Of a DNA stretch of 64,000 nucleotides, positions 19,905 to 28,855 are shown piece after piece. The stretch's first letter is position 1. Every line of letters starts with the position of its first letter. Under the pieces are notes generated by a model that made no database searches, was not told the origin of the DNA, and was given only the letters and a program-made list of their open reading frames with translations. The stretch is from positions 1 through 64,000 of the forward strand of contig NZ_BAEI01000064.1 of assembly GCF_000241325.1 (NCBI RefSeq). The letters are read 5' to 3'. The translations under genes and the position numbers were made by a program. The stretch comes from Gordonia polyisoprenivorans NBRC 16320 = JCM 10675 (lineage in GTDB: Bacteria > Actinomycetota > Actinomycetes > Mycobacteriales > Mycobacteriaceae).

Positions 19905-19976
19905 TCCCCCATGGTGTAATCGGCAACACTTCTGATTTTGGTTCAGGCATTCCAGGTTCGAGTCCTGGTGGGGGAG
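19905..19976 (+). tRNA. tRNA-Gln (anticodon TTG)
   Basis: A 72-base cloverleaf. The acceptor TCCCCCA pairs with TGGGGGA (19969-19975), with discriminator G at 19976. The anticodon stem TCTGA/TCAGG encloses the loop TTTTGGT with anticodon TTG. The T stem CCAGG/CCTGG (19952-19956 and 19964-19968) encloses TTCGAGT. CCA is not encoded. It forms the left border of the accessory stretch. Confidence 0.97.
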
Positions 19977-20079
19977 CCCTTCACCGCCGACAGCGCTCTC
20001 TATTCCGCCCACCGCGCCCTGCCCCGCGCCGACAGCGCCCACCACTTCGCCGACAGCGCCGAAATCCGCCGTCGTTCGC

Positions 20080-20232
20080 TCATCGACAGATGTCGGTCGG
20101 CGAGGTGTTGCTAGCGATCTTGAGCTTGCGATAGGCCCGAACGCCGTCGCATTTGCCGAGGTCGGAGGCGACCAGTGTGTATCGCGAGCCGGGGCCGGTC
20201 GTGGAGCAACCGACGCCCGTGCCGAAGTGCAT
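20080..20232 (-). pseudogene. small Cys-containing ORF, possibly the tail of a decayed gene
   Basis: A 50-residue frame (MHFGTGVGCSTTGPGSRY..., ending NTSPTDICR) with three Cys and protein-like composition. The same frame continues upstream across an in-frame TGA (20245-20247) into another protein-like stretch (AAEYEVDPSSRMLVKAIKML). That suggests a longer gene broken by a nonsense codon. No ribosome site precedes ATG 20232. No family is recognised. The flanking 19977-20079 and 20248-20331 show nothing else. Confidence 0.35.
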
Positions 20233-20331
20233 CCAAATATGCTGTCACGAAAGCATTTTGATGGCCTTCACCAACATCCGCGACGATGGATCCACCTCGT
20301 ACTCTGCCGCCACCGGCGATTGACCATGACC

Positions 20332-21042
20332 CTAGCGGTCCGCCGCCTCGGGTCCGTGTGGTCCCCATCCGTCGCCGCCGGCGCGGGCGGTCCTGACCGC
20401 GGATACCCACGCGTCGGCGTCAACGAGCATCAGCTGGGCGTGGAGATCGCCGTGCTGGCGCGGAAAGCCCGGTGGCTGAGTGCCTCTCCGGCGCTCGGGT
20501 GCTGCTTCGGCGACGATGTGATCGAGGATGGCATCGCGCTGACCCGAATACGGCTCGGTTGGATAAACGCCGAGCTCGTGATCGCCGTGCGCCCGAGCGA
20601 CCGTTGATTGAAGAACTCGGTCCGCTCGGAGTCGGAGAACCTCCGCAATCGTCATCGGCCACCACTCGATGCGTTCCAACTCTTCAAGCAGGGTCGCAGC
20701 GTCCGAGAACTCGGAGGACGCGTCCGGCTTCTGGGCGATCGCCTCGCCGTAGTCGACTCGCCAACCGGCGGCGGTTGTGGTGATCCGAGTCGGGCTCAGC
20801 CACGGAGTGTGGCGTGGTCCGAACATCTGAGGTCGCAGCTGCATGAACTCACTGCCCCAGTCCGGTAGGCCACCGTATCCGACGGGCGCAGTCGGTGGCC
20901 AGAACCACTCCAAGGGTTCGTTGTCGCCTACATCCAGGTCTGTGACAGCCCACCCTCGCGACCACACTTCTGCTGCCACGTTCTGCTTGAGCAACCGATA
21001 CCCGTCGCGAATGAACCGGATCTCGTCGTCGGCGGATGACAC
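20332..21042 (-). CDS. hypothetical protein, Trp-rich, unknown family
   Basis: A 236-residue soluble protein with no signal peptide or TM. The N-terminal half is rich in Trp and Pro (EPLEWFWPPTAP, GGLPDWGSEF, WWPMTIAEVLRLRADR) and the C-terminus is Arg/Gly-rich. GTG 21042 stands 6 bases after TACCCT, a leaderless arrangement. I do not recognise it. The acidic N-terminal half with scattered Trp resembles immunity or contact-system accessory proteins, but there is no toxin gene beside it, so this is only an impression. Confidence 0.65.
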   Translation of the reverse strand: MSSADDEIRFIRDGYRLLKQNVAAEVWSRGWAVTDLDVGDNEPLEWFWPPTAPVGYGGLPDWGSEFMQLRPQMFGPRHTPWLSPTRITTTAAGWRVDYGEAIAQKPDASSEFSDAATLLEELERIEWWPMTIAEVLRLRADRVLQSTVARAHGDHELGVYPTEPYSGQRDAILDHIVAEAAPERRRGTQPPGFPRQHGDLHAQLMLVDADAWVSAVRTARAGGDGWGPHGPEAADR

Positions 21043-21160
21043 GCATTCAGGGTAGCGAGACAGGACCCGGTGGGCAGCGAGCCAAGTCGTGCGAGTGATG
21101 CACCTTCTTTGATCTGCTGCGCCTCATCCACAACCCAAGGTCGGTGAATGCTGAAACCGT

Positions 21161-21189
21161 TGACAATCTCTACGGATATGGATTACCGT
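21161..21189 (+). promoter_or_regulatory. promoter of the vanillate-type operon
   Basis: A consensus -35 TTGACA (21161-21166), 17-base spacer and -10 TACCGT (21184-21189). The expected start point near 21196 is just upstream of the palindromic operator and about 70 bases before the oxygenase start codon. Confidence 0.75.
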
Positions 21190-21204
21190 GTGCTCCACGT
21201 CACC

Positions 21205-21228
21205 AACTATCTACATACATAGATAGTT
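21205..21228. promoter_or_regulatory. operator-like perfect palindrome before the vanillate-type operon
   Basis: AACTATCTA (21205-21213) and TAGATAGTT (21220-21228) are perfect 9-base inverted arms separated by CATACA. The site follows the predicted start point, where a bound repressor would block elongation or initiation. VanR-type PadR or GntR regulators use sites of this kind, but no regulator gene adjoins the operon. Confidence 0.75.
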
Positions 21229-21266
21229 CGCACCCGCGATGCAGCCCATCGCACGAAGGACACGCC

Positions 21267-22394
21267 ATGACCGATCTCGGCCCCGCGGGAGCCACCGCGA
21301 AGAACATGCAGTTTCCACTCAACGCCTGGTACGCAGCCGCCTGGGATCACGAGGTCGGCTCGACGCAGATCCTGGCCCGCACGATCGCGGGCAAACCGTT
21401 GGCGCTCTACCGCACGGATTCCGGACGCCCCGTCGCGTTGGCCGATGCGTGTTGGCACCGCCTGGCGCCGCTGTCGATGGGTAAACGGATCGGAGCCGAA
21501 GAGATCCGATGCCCGTATCACGGACTGCAGTACAACGCCGCCGGTCGCTGCACGCGGATGCCCGCCCAGGAGACCATCAATCCGTCGGCGATGGTCGCGT
21601 CGTATCCGATCGAGGAGCGCCACCGGTACCTGTGGGTGTGGCCCGGTGACCCGACCCTGGCCGACCCGTCGACGATCCCGGACATGTTCCAGATGGATTC
21701 GCCGGAGTGGGCCGGCGACGGTCTGACCATCGACGTACGAGCCAATTACCAACTCGTGGTGGACAATCTGATGGATCTCACGCACGAGGAGTTCGTCCAC
21801 TCGTCCTCGATCGGGCAGGATGAACTCAGCGAATCCGAGTTCATCACCACCCACGACGAGAACACGGTCACCGTGACCCGGTGGATGCACAACATCGACG
21901 CCCCGCCGTTCTGGCTGAAGAACATGCGCGACAAGTTCCCCGGATTCACCGGCAAGGTCGATCGTTGGCAGATCATCGAATTCCAGGCGCCGGGCACGAT
22001 CCGCATCGACGTCGGAGTCGCCAAGGCGGGCACCGGGGCTCCGGAAGGTGATCGCAGTCAGGGCGTCAACGGATTCGTCATGAACACCATCAGCCCGGTC
22101 GACGAGCGGAGGGCGATCTACTTCTGGGCCTTCATGCGCAACTACCGCCTCGACAGCCAGCTCATCACCACCCAACTACGCGACGGCGTGCACGGTGTCT
22201 TCGGCGAGGACGAGGAGATGCTCACCGCGCAACAGGCGGCCATCGAGGCCAACCCCGACCACGAGTTCTACAACCTCAACATCGACGCGGGCGGGATGTG
22301 GGCGCGTCGCATCGTTGCCCGGATGATCGAGCAGGAACGCAGCGCCATCACCAACATCGATGCGCTCACCGCCACCGCGGGGCCACGACGATGA
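21267..22394 (+). CDS. vanA: Rieske oxygenase, vanillate O-demethylase oxygenase type
   Basis: Terminal oxygenase that, in this family, O-demethylates vanillate to protocatechuate and formaldehyde. The 375-residue protein has the Rieske [2Fe-2S] ligands in CWHRLAPL and CPYHGLQY (near residues 59 and 79). The mononuclear-iron region is DNLMDLTHEEFVH. ATG 21267 follows GAAGGA at 6 bases; the upstream open frame covers the promoter and is not coding. The stop overlaps the reductase start (ATGA). Substrate identity is inferred from family and from the adjacent aromatic-acid symporter; related demethylases act on other methoxy-arenes. Confidence 0.88.
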   Translation: MTDLGPAGATAKNMQFPLNAWYAAAWDHEVGSTQILARTIAGKPLALYRTDSGRPVALADACWHRLAPLSMGKRIGAEEIRCPYHGLQYNAAGRCTRMPAQETINPSAMVASYPIEERHRYLWVWPGDPTLADPSTIPDMFQMDSPEWAGDGLTIDVRANYQLVVDNLMDLTHEEFVHSSSIGQDELSESEFITTHDENTVTVTRWMHNIDAPPFWLKNMRDKFPGFTGKVDRWQIIEFQAPGTIRIDVGVAKAGTGAPEGDRSQGVNGFVMNTISPVDERRAIYFWAFMRNYRLDSQLITTQLRDGVHGVFGEDEEMLTAQQAAIEANPDHEFYNLNIDAGGMWARRIVARMIEQERSAITNIDALTATAGPRR

Positions 22395-23359
22395 CGGACA
22401 ACCAGATCGAATGGCTGCGCGGCCGAGTGGTGGCGAACGTTCCTGCGGCCGAAGGTATTGCGCGAATCGAGATTGCCACCGACCGGCCACATCACGCGCC
22501 GCCGGGGGCGCACCTCGACATCCGGCTGCCCGACAACGACACCCGCTCCTACTCGATCGTGCACGGCTCGCCCGACGGAACATCGGTGACGCTCGGCGTC
22601 CGGCGGTCACCGACCTCACGTGGCGGCTCGCAGTACATGCACGGCCTACGTGCCGGCGACGAGGTCGACATCACCGCACCCCTGCAGAACTTTCCGCTGC
22701 GCGTCGGCGCGCAACGTTATGTGCTCCTCGCCGGCGGCATCGGGATCACCGCGATGGCGGGGATGGCCGCGGTACTGGCCCGACTCGGCGCCGAATACGA
22801 GATCCATTACGTCGGCCGAAGTCGCCGGGTGATGGCTTTTCTCGACGAGCTACAGGTGCTCCACGGCGATCGGATCACGGTGTACGCCAACGACGAAGGC
22901 GCTCACCTCGACGTCGCCGACATCGTCGACGATCTCGACGAGAGCGCCGAACTCTACATGTGCGGACCCATTCGACTCATGGACGACACCCGCCGCCGTT
23001 GGCTCGCCCGCCGACTCCCACCGGCGAACCTGCGGTACGAAACCTTCGGCAACAGTGGCTGGTTCGATCCCGAACCCTTCGAGGTCGCCATCCCGAGCCT
23101 CGACTTCCGCACCACCGTCGGTACCTCCGAGACCATCCTCGGTGCCCTCGAGCGCGCCGGACTCGACGTCATGTCGGACTGCCGACGCGGCGAATGCGGC
23201 CTGTGCGAGTTATCGGTTGTCGAGGTGTCCGGCCGGATCGACCACCGCGACGTCTTCTACAGCGAGAAGCAGAAGACCGACGCAAAACGATTGTGCGCAT
23301 GTGTATCCCGGGTCGTAGGTGGCGGATCGACGCCGATCCTCACCCTCGAGAAACCCTGA
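22391..23359 (+). CDS. vanB: VanB-type oxidoreductase (FMN/NAD reductase with C-terminal 2Fe-2S ferredoxin)
   Basis: Electron-transfer partner of the Rieske oxygenase. Across 322 residues it has an N-terminal flavin-binding barrel (DTRSYSIV near 57-64), a nucleotide-binding half (LLAGGIGITAMAGM, ELYMCGPIRLM) and a C-terminal plant-type ferredoxin domain with CRRGECGLC and a last Cys in KRLCACVSR. This phthalate-dioxygenase-reductase order is standard for VanB. It is translationally coupled to the oxygenase gene. Confidence 0.9.
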   Translation: MTDNQIEWLRGRVVANVPAAEGIARIEIATDRPHHAPPGAHLDIRLPDNDTRSYSIVHGSPDGTSVTLGVRRSPTSRGGSQYMHGLRAGDEVDITAPLQNFPLRVGAQRYVLLAGGIGITAMAGMAAVLARLGAEYEIHYVGRSRRVMAFLDELQVLHGDRITVYANDEGAHLDVADIVDDLDESAELYMCGPIRLMDDTRRRWLARRLPPANLRYETFGNSGWFDPEPFEVAIPSLDFRTTVGTSETILGALERAGLDVMSDCRRGECGLCELSVVEVSGRIDHRDVFYSEKQKTDAKRLCACVSRVVGGGSTPILTLEKP

Positions 23360-23409
23360 CGCCAGGGCCTGGAACCCTTTTCGCCCACCACGACCGATGG
23401 AGAACAGTC

Positions 23410-24789
23410 ATGTCTTCTGTGACCCTCGACCCCCGACTCGTCGTCGAACAACACCCCATGAGATCTCGACAATGGATCTGCGTGGCGCTCATGGTCGTCC
23501 TGAATGCGCTCGACGGATTCGACGTCCTCGCCAGCGCTTTCGCGGCGCCGGGCATCGCCAAGGACTGGGGGATCGCTCGAGGTGAGCTCGGCGTCATCCT
23601 GTCCGCAGAGCTGATAGGTATGGGCATCGGGTCTGTCGTGCTCGGCGGACTCGCCGACCGACTCGGCCGCAAACCGGCAATCCTGTTGTGTCTGAGCGTG
23701 ATGTCGGTCGGCATGTTCCTCGCGGCAACCGCCGACGGGGTCGCCTTCTTGGTGGCGGTCCGGCTGATCACCGGCCTCGGTATCGGCGGCATGCTCGCCG
23801 CGATCAACGCGGTGACCGCCGAGACGTCGAGCGCCAAGGGCCGCAGCATCGCCATGTCGGCGATGGTCGTCGGCTACCCGGTGGGCGCGGTGATCGGTGG
23901 TCTGGTGGCGCAACACTGGTTGCTGGTGGCCTTCGACTGGCGTTCGGTCTTCGTGTTCGGTGCCATCGTGTCTGCGGTGATGATCCCGCTGGTGCTACTG
24001 CTCGTGCCCGAGACCCCCGCCTACTATGCGGCACGACGCCCCGACGACGCGGTGCGCAAGATCAACCGGAGCCTCAAAGCGCTGCAGCTTCCGCTCATCG
24101 ACGCTCTGCCCAAACGCGTTACCGCAGCCGAGAAGCCACGGGTTCTGGATCTGCTGCGCAAGCCCGGTCTACGACGCACCACCGTGTTGCTCGCGCTCGG
24201 CTACACCTTCCACACCATCACCTTCTATTACGTGTTGAAGTGGGCCACCCAGATCGTCGCCGACCTCGGGTACTCGCCCGCACAGGCGGCCGGCGTACTC
24301 ACCTGGGCCAACGTGGGTGGAGCGATCGGCTGTCTCATCTTCGGAATCGCCATGCGCTGGTGGGACATCAAGATCCCGCTGGCACTGTCCCTGATTCTCG
24401 GCGCATTGCTGGTCTTTGCCTTCGGCATGGGCAAGGATACCCTGCTCGGCTGGCAGGTCGGCGCGCTGCTCGCCGGGATGTTCACCAATGCGGCCATGGT
24501 GGGCTATTACTCGGCGTTCGCACGGTGCTTCCCGGCATACGCCCGAGCGACCGGCACCGGAATCGCCCTGGGAGTCGGGCGATTGGGTGCGGCGAGCTCG
24601 CCGTTGCTCGCGGGCTTGATGTTCCAGGTCCTCGGCGACCAGAGTCTGCTCCAGGTATCCGGGATCATGGGGCTGGGATCGCTTGTCGCCCTGGTACTGC
24701 TGTTCGCCCTGCCGATGCGCGACGCCGACCGGGCGATGACCGACGAGGCGCTGCCCGCGGTGGATACGAGATCCGCGGAACCCGCCTGA
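23410..24789 (+). CDS. MFS aromatic acid:H+ symporter (AAHS type)
   Basis: A 459-residue 12-TM transporter. TM1 carries LDGFDVLASAFAAP, the D-G-x-D motif typical of PcaK/VanK-type AAHS porters. Motif A is GGLADRLGRKPAILL and there is a central loop with PETPAYYAARRPDDA. It lies 50 bases after the reductase gene with the start ATG 23410 after a weak site, and completes an uptake-plus-demethylation operon. Vanillate or a similar aromatic acid is the likely cargo. Confidence 0.9.
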   Translation: MSSVTLDPRLVVEQHPMRSRQWICVALMVVLNALDGFDVLASAFAAPGIAKDWGIARGELGVILSAELIGMGIGSVVLGGLADRLGRKPAILLCLSVMSVGMFLAATADGVAFLVAVRLITGLGIGGMLAAINAVTAETSSAKGRSIAMSAMVVGYPVGAVIGGLVAQHWLLVAFDWRSVFVFGAIVSAVMIPLVLLLVPETPAYYAARRPDDAVRKINRSLKALQLPLIDALPKRVTAAEKPRVLDLLRKPGLRRTTVLLALGYTFHTITFYYVLKWATQIVADLGYSPAQAAGVLTWANVGGAIGCLIFGIAMRWWDIKIPLALSLILGALLVFAFGMGKDTLLGWQVGALLAGMFTNAAMVGYYSAFARCFPAYARATGTGIALGVGRLGAASSPLLAGLMFQVLGDQSLLQVSGIMGLGSLVALVLLFALPMRDADRAMTDEALPAVDTRSAEPA

Positions 24790-24805
24790 AGCCTCTTGCC
24801 ACTGG

Positions 24806-24841
24806 TCGAGGTGAGAGGAGCGCGCCGGCGCCAAACCTCGA
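24806..24841. terminator. hairpin between convergent transporter and lyase genes
   Basis: TCGAGGT (24806-24812) pairs with ACCTCGA (24835-24841); the loop contains a further GC-rich self-complementary cgcgccggcgc. It sits in the 93-base convergent gap and would serve both directions. Confidence 0.5.
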
Positions 24842-24882
24842 GACGCCTGTGCCGGTGAGGTCCTCCGCGTGGCGGTGCAGCG

Positions 24883-25743
24883 TCAGAGCACAGCTATGCC
24901 GAGGCGCTCGGCGCGCTCCACCAATGCCTTGGCTCGCACCAGATTCGGAAGGTCGCTGCCGTCGGTGACGTGTTGTCCATCACCGAGATGGTCGATGAGG
25001 CGACGAGCGTGTGCGAGTTCGCTGTCGCTGGGACTCAACACGGTGTTGATGACCCCGGCATGGTCGGGACGAAGGCACAAGCGGCCGGTCATGCCCATCG
25101 ACGCCGCATGCACCGTGTCGGCGTGCAGGTCGTCGGCGTCGGCGGCCCGCGTGGGCCCGTCGATCGGTCCCGGTAGCCCAGCCACCCGAGATGCGATCAC
25201 CAAGCGAGCTCTCGGGTAGGCAAGGGCGATCGGATCATCGGCCATACCGGTATCGCGGCGGAAGTCGCCGGACCCGAAGGCCAGGCGCACACACGACGGG
25301 TGCCGGGCGATAAGGGTGGCATCTTCCACCCCGGCTGCCGACTCGATCAGCGCGACAACCGGAACCCCGGCACCGAGACGGCCTGCCGTCGCGGCCACGT
25401 CGTTGCGACTCTCACATTTGGCGAGCACGACGCCGCGCAGCCCGGATGCCCCGGCGAGAGCGGCCATGTCGGCAGCCCAGTCCGGGGTTCCCGTCTGGGC
25501 CACACGCACCCAGGCGCTTGTCGAGCCGAGGAATCGGCGGACCGCCCTCCGTCCTGCCTGCTTGAGTGCGGGGGCCAGGCCGTCCTCGAGATCGAGGATG
25601 ACCGCGTCGGCGTCGGATCGCAGTGCGACGTCGATCAGCTCGGGCTGGTCGGGTGCTGCCGGGGTCAGCAGCCAGCTGCGGGCGATGTCGAGATCGGGGC
25701 GGGCTGTCGGGTCGAGGGTCGAAGCGGTGGTGTCGAACGCCAT
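24883..25743 (-). CDS. HpcH/HpaI aldolase family, citrate-lyase-beta-like (CitE-like) protein
   Basis: A 286-residue TIM-barrel lyase of the CitE-like group, which in actinobacteria cleaves or hydrolyses beta-hydroxyacyl-CoA or malyl-CoA type substrates. Motifs are SWLLTPAA, DAVILDLEDGLAP (metal-binding Asp/Glu region), RVVLAKCES-like GVVLAKCES, ALIESAAGVEDA and FGSGDFRRDTGM. ATG 25743 follows AGGAC at 5 bases. It is a stand-alone gene with no citrate lyase alpha or gamma neighbours, so true citrate lyase is unlikely. Confidence 0.85.
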   Translation of the reverse strand: MAFDTTASTLDPTARPDLDIARSWLLTPAAPDQPELIDVALRSDADAVILDLEDGLAPALKQAGRRAVRRFLGSTSAWVRVAQTGTPDWAADMAALAGASGLRGVVLAKCESRNDVAATAGRLGAGVPVVALIESAAGVEDATLIARHPSCVRLAFGSGDFRRDTGMADDPIALAYPRARLVIASRVAGLPGPIDGPTRAADADDLHADTVHAASMGMTGRLCLRPDHAGVINTVLSPSDSELAHARRLIDHLGDGQHVTDGSDLPNLVRAKALVERAERLGIAVL

Positions 25744-25968
25744 GTGTCCTGCCTTTCCGTTGACGTGCCCATGGTTGCGCGTCGACGGCTGTCGGCCAAG
25801 GTTGTTGTCATTGTGTTCAGCGTCCGTATCCACGCCGATTGTGTCGATTCGCTCGTGGCCGAACGGACTTCCAGATGAGACCTCGGTCACTTTCGCGTGC
25901 CCATCCCGGCAATCCGGTCGACTAACCCCCTGATTGCCGAAAGTGCAGGCAAGGGGAGGTGGGCAATC
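25744..25968. other. non-coding gap upstream of the citrate-lyase-like gene
   Basis: The gap lies between divergent genes and presumably carries their promoters. The longer open frame from 25897 into the next gene lacks a ribosome site and is not preferred. Confidence 0.35.
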
Positions 25969-26232
25969 GTGAAGTGGGGACACAGACGTGTGGAGGTGTC
26001 GATCGGATCGGCACGGATCACCGGGGCGTGGGCATACCTCGTCCGGACGGTGCTGTTCGTTGCCGGGTGCGGGCTTCTCGCGGCAGCACTCGCGCACACC
26101 GGCGACCTCGGGACGTGGTCACAGCGGTGGGGCGCGATGCCGGTGGCGACGGTGTTCGCGCTGGTGCTCGCGGTCGGCGTCGTCCTGTTCTACCTCGGTG
26201 CGGTTGCCATCGTCGCCTGGCTGATCGGCTGA
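25969..26232 (+). CDS. small two-TM membrane protein, unknown function
   Basis: An 87-residue protein with a basic N-terminus (KWGHRRVEV) and two hydrophobic helices (YLVRTVLFVAGCGLLAAAL and TVFALVLAVGVVLFYLGAVA). The GTG at 25969 is chosen because AGGGGAGGTGG lies 6-8 bases upstream. No family recognised. It ends 24 bases from the convergent mqo stop. Confidence 0.65.
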   Translation: MKWGHRRVEVSIGSARITGAWAYLVRTVLFVAGCGLLAAALAHTGDLGTWSQRWGAMPVATVFALVLAVGVVLFYLGAVAIVAWLIG

Positions 26233-26242
26233 GTGCCGCGTG

Positions 26243-26270
26243 CTGTGTCCCGAGACTCACGCTGACACAG
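26243..26270. terminator. short hairpin between convergent genes
   Basis: CTGTGTC (26243-26249) pairs with GACACAG (26264-26270). The right arm overlaps the last codons of mqo, so this is a weak terminator candidate. Confidence 0.35.
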
Positions 26271-27759
26271 AGGGCTGAGCACCTGGCCCATCGAGACCCA
26301 GAGATCGGGCGGTGGCCGCAAGTGCATCGTGGACTCCGTCGATAGTCCGCGGCGGATTCGACTGTGCGGGAACGGCGGCGGTCATCACCTGTTGCCACTG
26401 CTCGAGCCAGAGGTCGGGGAACGCACGCCGCAATACCTCGATCATGATCGGCACGGCGGTCGACGCCCCGGGAGAAGCGCCGAGTAAACCCGCGATCGAT
26501 CGATCCGCGCTGACGACGAGTTCGGTGCCGGTCCGCAGTACTCCGCCCCGATCCGCATCCGGGGTGACCAACTGTGCGCGCTGACCTGCCGCGATCATGT
26601 CCCAATCGGCGGGATCGGCTCCGGGATAGAAGCGCTGGAGTTGCGCGAATTTGGTCGACTCCCGGGCGATCAGCTGCGATATGAGATATCGCACCAGCGC
26701 GAGATTGTCTCGGCCGGCGGCACTCAGCGTTCGTAGGTTGTGCCACCGCAGTGTCGCGAAGAAGTCGGTCCAAGTACCGTGCGCGAGAAGCTTGGTGCTG
26801 AAGGTGGCGTACGGGCCGAACAGCAGATAGGGCGTGCCGTCCACGACGCGTGCGTCCAGATGGGGAACCGACATCGGCGGGGCGCCGAGCGGTGCTTGGC
26901 CGTACACCTTGGCCCGATGCTGTTGAACCACCGCCGGGTTCGCGCACCGGAAGAACGCCGCGCCGACCGGTAACACTCCGTAGCCGCGGACCTCGTCAAC
27001 GTGTGCGCGCTGCAGCAACGTCAGTGCCTTTCCGCCCGCGCCGACGAAGACGAATCGCGCGGTGATCTCGAATCGTTCACCGTCAGAGGTCTGTCCGCGA
27101 GCGACCCACCCGCCCTGGGAATTCCGACGCAGCGTCCTGATCTCGTGATCACAAAGCACCGTGCCGCCGGTGCGCGTGCTCACGGCGAACATCTCGCGGG
27201 TCAACGCGCCGAAGTCGACGTCGGTGCCGTCGGCGACCCGCGTTGCCGCGACGGTTTCCTCGGAGTGGCGGTCGGCCATCACCAAGGGCGCCCACCGGGC
27301 GATCTGTGCGCGGTCTTCGCTGTACTCGACATCGGCGAAACATGCTTGCCGCTTCAGGGTTTCGTACCTGCGCCGCAGATAGGTGATGTTGTCTTCGCCG
27401 AATACCACATCGAGATGTGGTGTTGCCGAGACGAATCGGGACGGTTCGACGAGTCCATTGTCGGCCAGGTACGACCACCATTGCCGGGTCGCCAGGAATT
27501 GCTCTGCGATACCGACCGCGTTGGTGGAGTCGGTGGGGTCCGGCATGTAATTGAGTTCGCAGTATCCGCTGTGGCCGGTACCCGCGTTGTTCCAGGCATT
27601 GCTGCTTTCCTGTGCCACGGCCGATCCGCGCTCCACAATGGTTGTCCGCCAGGATGGTTGGAGAACTGCGAGCATCGATGCGAGCGTGGCCGACATGATT
27701 CCGCCGCCGATCATGAGAACGTCGGTCGGCGCGAGGGTGCGATATCGGTGACTGAACAT
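26257..27759 (-). CDS. mqo: malate:quinone oxidoreductase
   Basis: A peripheral membrane flavoenzyme that oxidises malate to oxaloacetate and passes electrons to the quinone pool. The 500-residue protein has the FAD loop DVLMIGGGIMSATLASML (residues 13-30), SSNAWNNAGTGHSGYCELNYMP, RFVFVGAGGKALTLL and LFGPYATFSTK, all typical of Mqo. ATG 27759 has GAAGGAC upstream. It is divergent from a LysR gene 83 bases away, which may regulate it. Confidence 0.94.
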   Translation of the reverse strand: MFSHRYRTLAPTDVLMIGGGIMSATLASMLAVLQPSWRTTIVERGSAVAQESSNAWNNAGTGHSGYCELNYMPDPTDSTNAVGIAEQFLATRQWWSYLADNGLVEPSRFVSATPHLDVVFGEDNITYLRRRYETLKRQACFADVEYSEDRAQIARWAPLVMADRHSEETVAATRVADGTDVDFGALTREMFAVSTRTGGTVLCDHEIRTLRRNSQGGWVARGQTSDGERFEITARFVFVGAGGKALTLLQRAHVDEVRGYGVLPVGAAFFRCANPAVVQQHRAKVYGQAPLGAPPMSVPHLDARVVDGTPYLLFGPYATFSTKLLAHGTWTDFFATLRWHNLRTLSAAGRDNLALVRYLISQLIARESTKFAQLQRFYPGADPADWDMIAAGQRAQLVTPDADRGGVLRTGTELVVSADRSIAGLLGASPGASTAVPIMIEVLRRAFPDLWLEQWQQVMTAAVPAQSNPPRTIDGVHDALAATARSLGLDGPGAQPSVSA

Positions 27760-27842
27760 GATGTCCTTCCGTGGTATCGGCTCAGTGTGGGCCGCAGCTG
27801 ATCGATGCGTCCAATGATTGTTCGGCACGATATGATCCGAAA

Positions 27843-28733
27843 ATGGATGAATTGGTTGAGGCGCTCGCGCCCTGCCTTCGGGCTCTCGACGAACTCGAGG
27901 CGCAGGCCGGACATATGACGCGCGCGGCAACGTCGCTGGGTATCCCGCAGTCATCGATGAGCCGCCGAATCCACGCTCTCGAGCGGGAGCTCGGCATGGA
28001 CCTGGTTGTTCGAGAGGGGCGGACCGTCGCGATGACCCCGCGAGCACGCGAACTCGCCACCAGGATGCGGCCGATACTCGGTGAACTCGCCGGGGTGTTG
28101 GCCGACACAGTATCGGCGGCCGACGCCGACCGCGGGACAGTGCGATTCGGTTACCCGCTGACGCTGGGATCAGGCACGATGCCCGAGATCCTTTCCGCGT
28201 TTCGTCGTCGGCACCCGGGCGTACACCTGCATCTCAAGCAGGCCCACGGCCAGGCGCTCGTGGATGACCTGCAGTCCGGAGAACTCGACCTCGCGGTGGT
28301 GATTCCGCCACCGGAGAAGTTGCCGCACAGACTGATCGGCCGCCAGAGCATCGTGATCGTCGTTCCCGACGACCATCGGCTGGCTCATCACCGACGTCTG
28401 CGCATCAGCGCGCTCAGTGGAGAGACCTTCATTGCCAACCCACCGAGTTACCACCTGCGACGAATGACCGAGGAGATCTGTCGGACCGCAGGGTTCGAAC
28501 CGCAGGTCGCGATCGAGATCACCGAGTTCTCCTCGATCGTCGAGCTGGTCTCACGCGGCCTGGGGATCTCATTGCTGCCGCGGGGTATGGCCGGTGCCGG
28601 AATGGTCGAAATAGCTCCTATCGGGGGAATTGAGCGATATGTCGCACTCGTGGTGGGAGCGGCCGGCGAGACCGCAGTGACGACGACGCTGCATGACTTC
28701 CTGCGCGAGGCACTTCGATCCACCCCGCTGTAG
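27843..28733 (+). CDS. LysR-family transcriptional regulator
   Basis: A 296-residue LTTR. The N-terminal winged HTH covers about residues 20-60 (MTRAATSLGIPQSSMSRRI, ELGMDLVVREGRTVAMTPRA) and the rest is a periplasmic-binding-fold effector domain (FGYPLTLGSG, GELDLAVVIPP, LVSRGLGISLLPRGM). ATG 27843 lies 6 bases after TATGAT (27831-27836), so the mRNA is probably leaderless. The divergent placement with mqo suggests control of mqo, or of the peptide-type ABC operon downstream. Confidence 0.9.
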   Translation: MDELVEALAPCLRALDELEAQAGHMTRAATSLGIPQSSMSRRIHALERELGMDLVVREGRTVAMTPRARELATRMRPILGELAGVLADTVSAADADRGTVRFGYPLTLGSGTMPEILSAFRRRHPGVHLHLKQAHGQALVDDLQSGELDLAVVIPPPEKLPHRLIGRQSIVIVVPDDHRLAHHRRLRISALSGETFIANPPSYHLRRMTEEICRTAGFEPQVAIEITEFSSIVELVSRGLGISLLPRGMAGAGMVEIAPIGGIERYVALVVGAAGETAVTTTLHDFLREALRSTPL

Positions 28734-28855
28734 TGCGGCTACCGGGTTGCCGTCCCACGATATGAAATGCGTTGGGTTGCCAAGTCGGGCGACGGCGGGC
28801 AGACTGCGAAACACTGACCACGGGCGCCCGGCGGGCGCGGGAGGGAATGTGCCGC

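Noticed and set aside
19905-19976. tRNA-Gln as an attB site for an integrated element
   Set aside because: I found no integrase gene and no second copy of the tRNA 3' end within the window, so only a synteny break is claimed.
22360-23409. N-terminal extension of the aromatic-acid symporter frame
   Set aside because: It overlaps the reductase gene in another frame and is Arg-rich; the transporter itself starts at 23410.
24883-25743. citrate lyase beta subunit (CitE) proper
   Set aside because: No citC, citD, citF or citG neighbours; stand-alone CitE-like proteins act on other CoA esters.
26257-28047. 596-residue version of Mqo
   Set aside because: The extension is antisense to the start of the LysR gene; the conserved Mqo N-terminus and ribosome site are at 27759.
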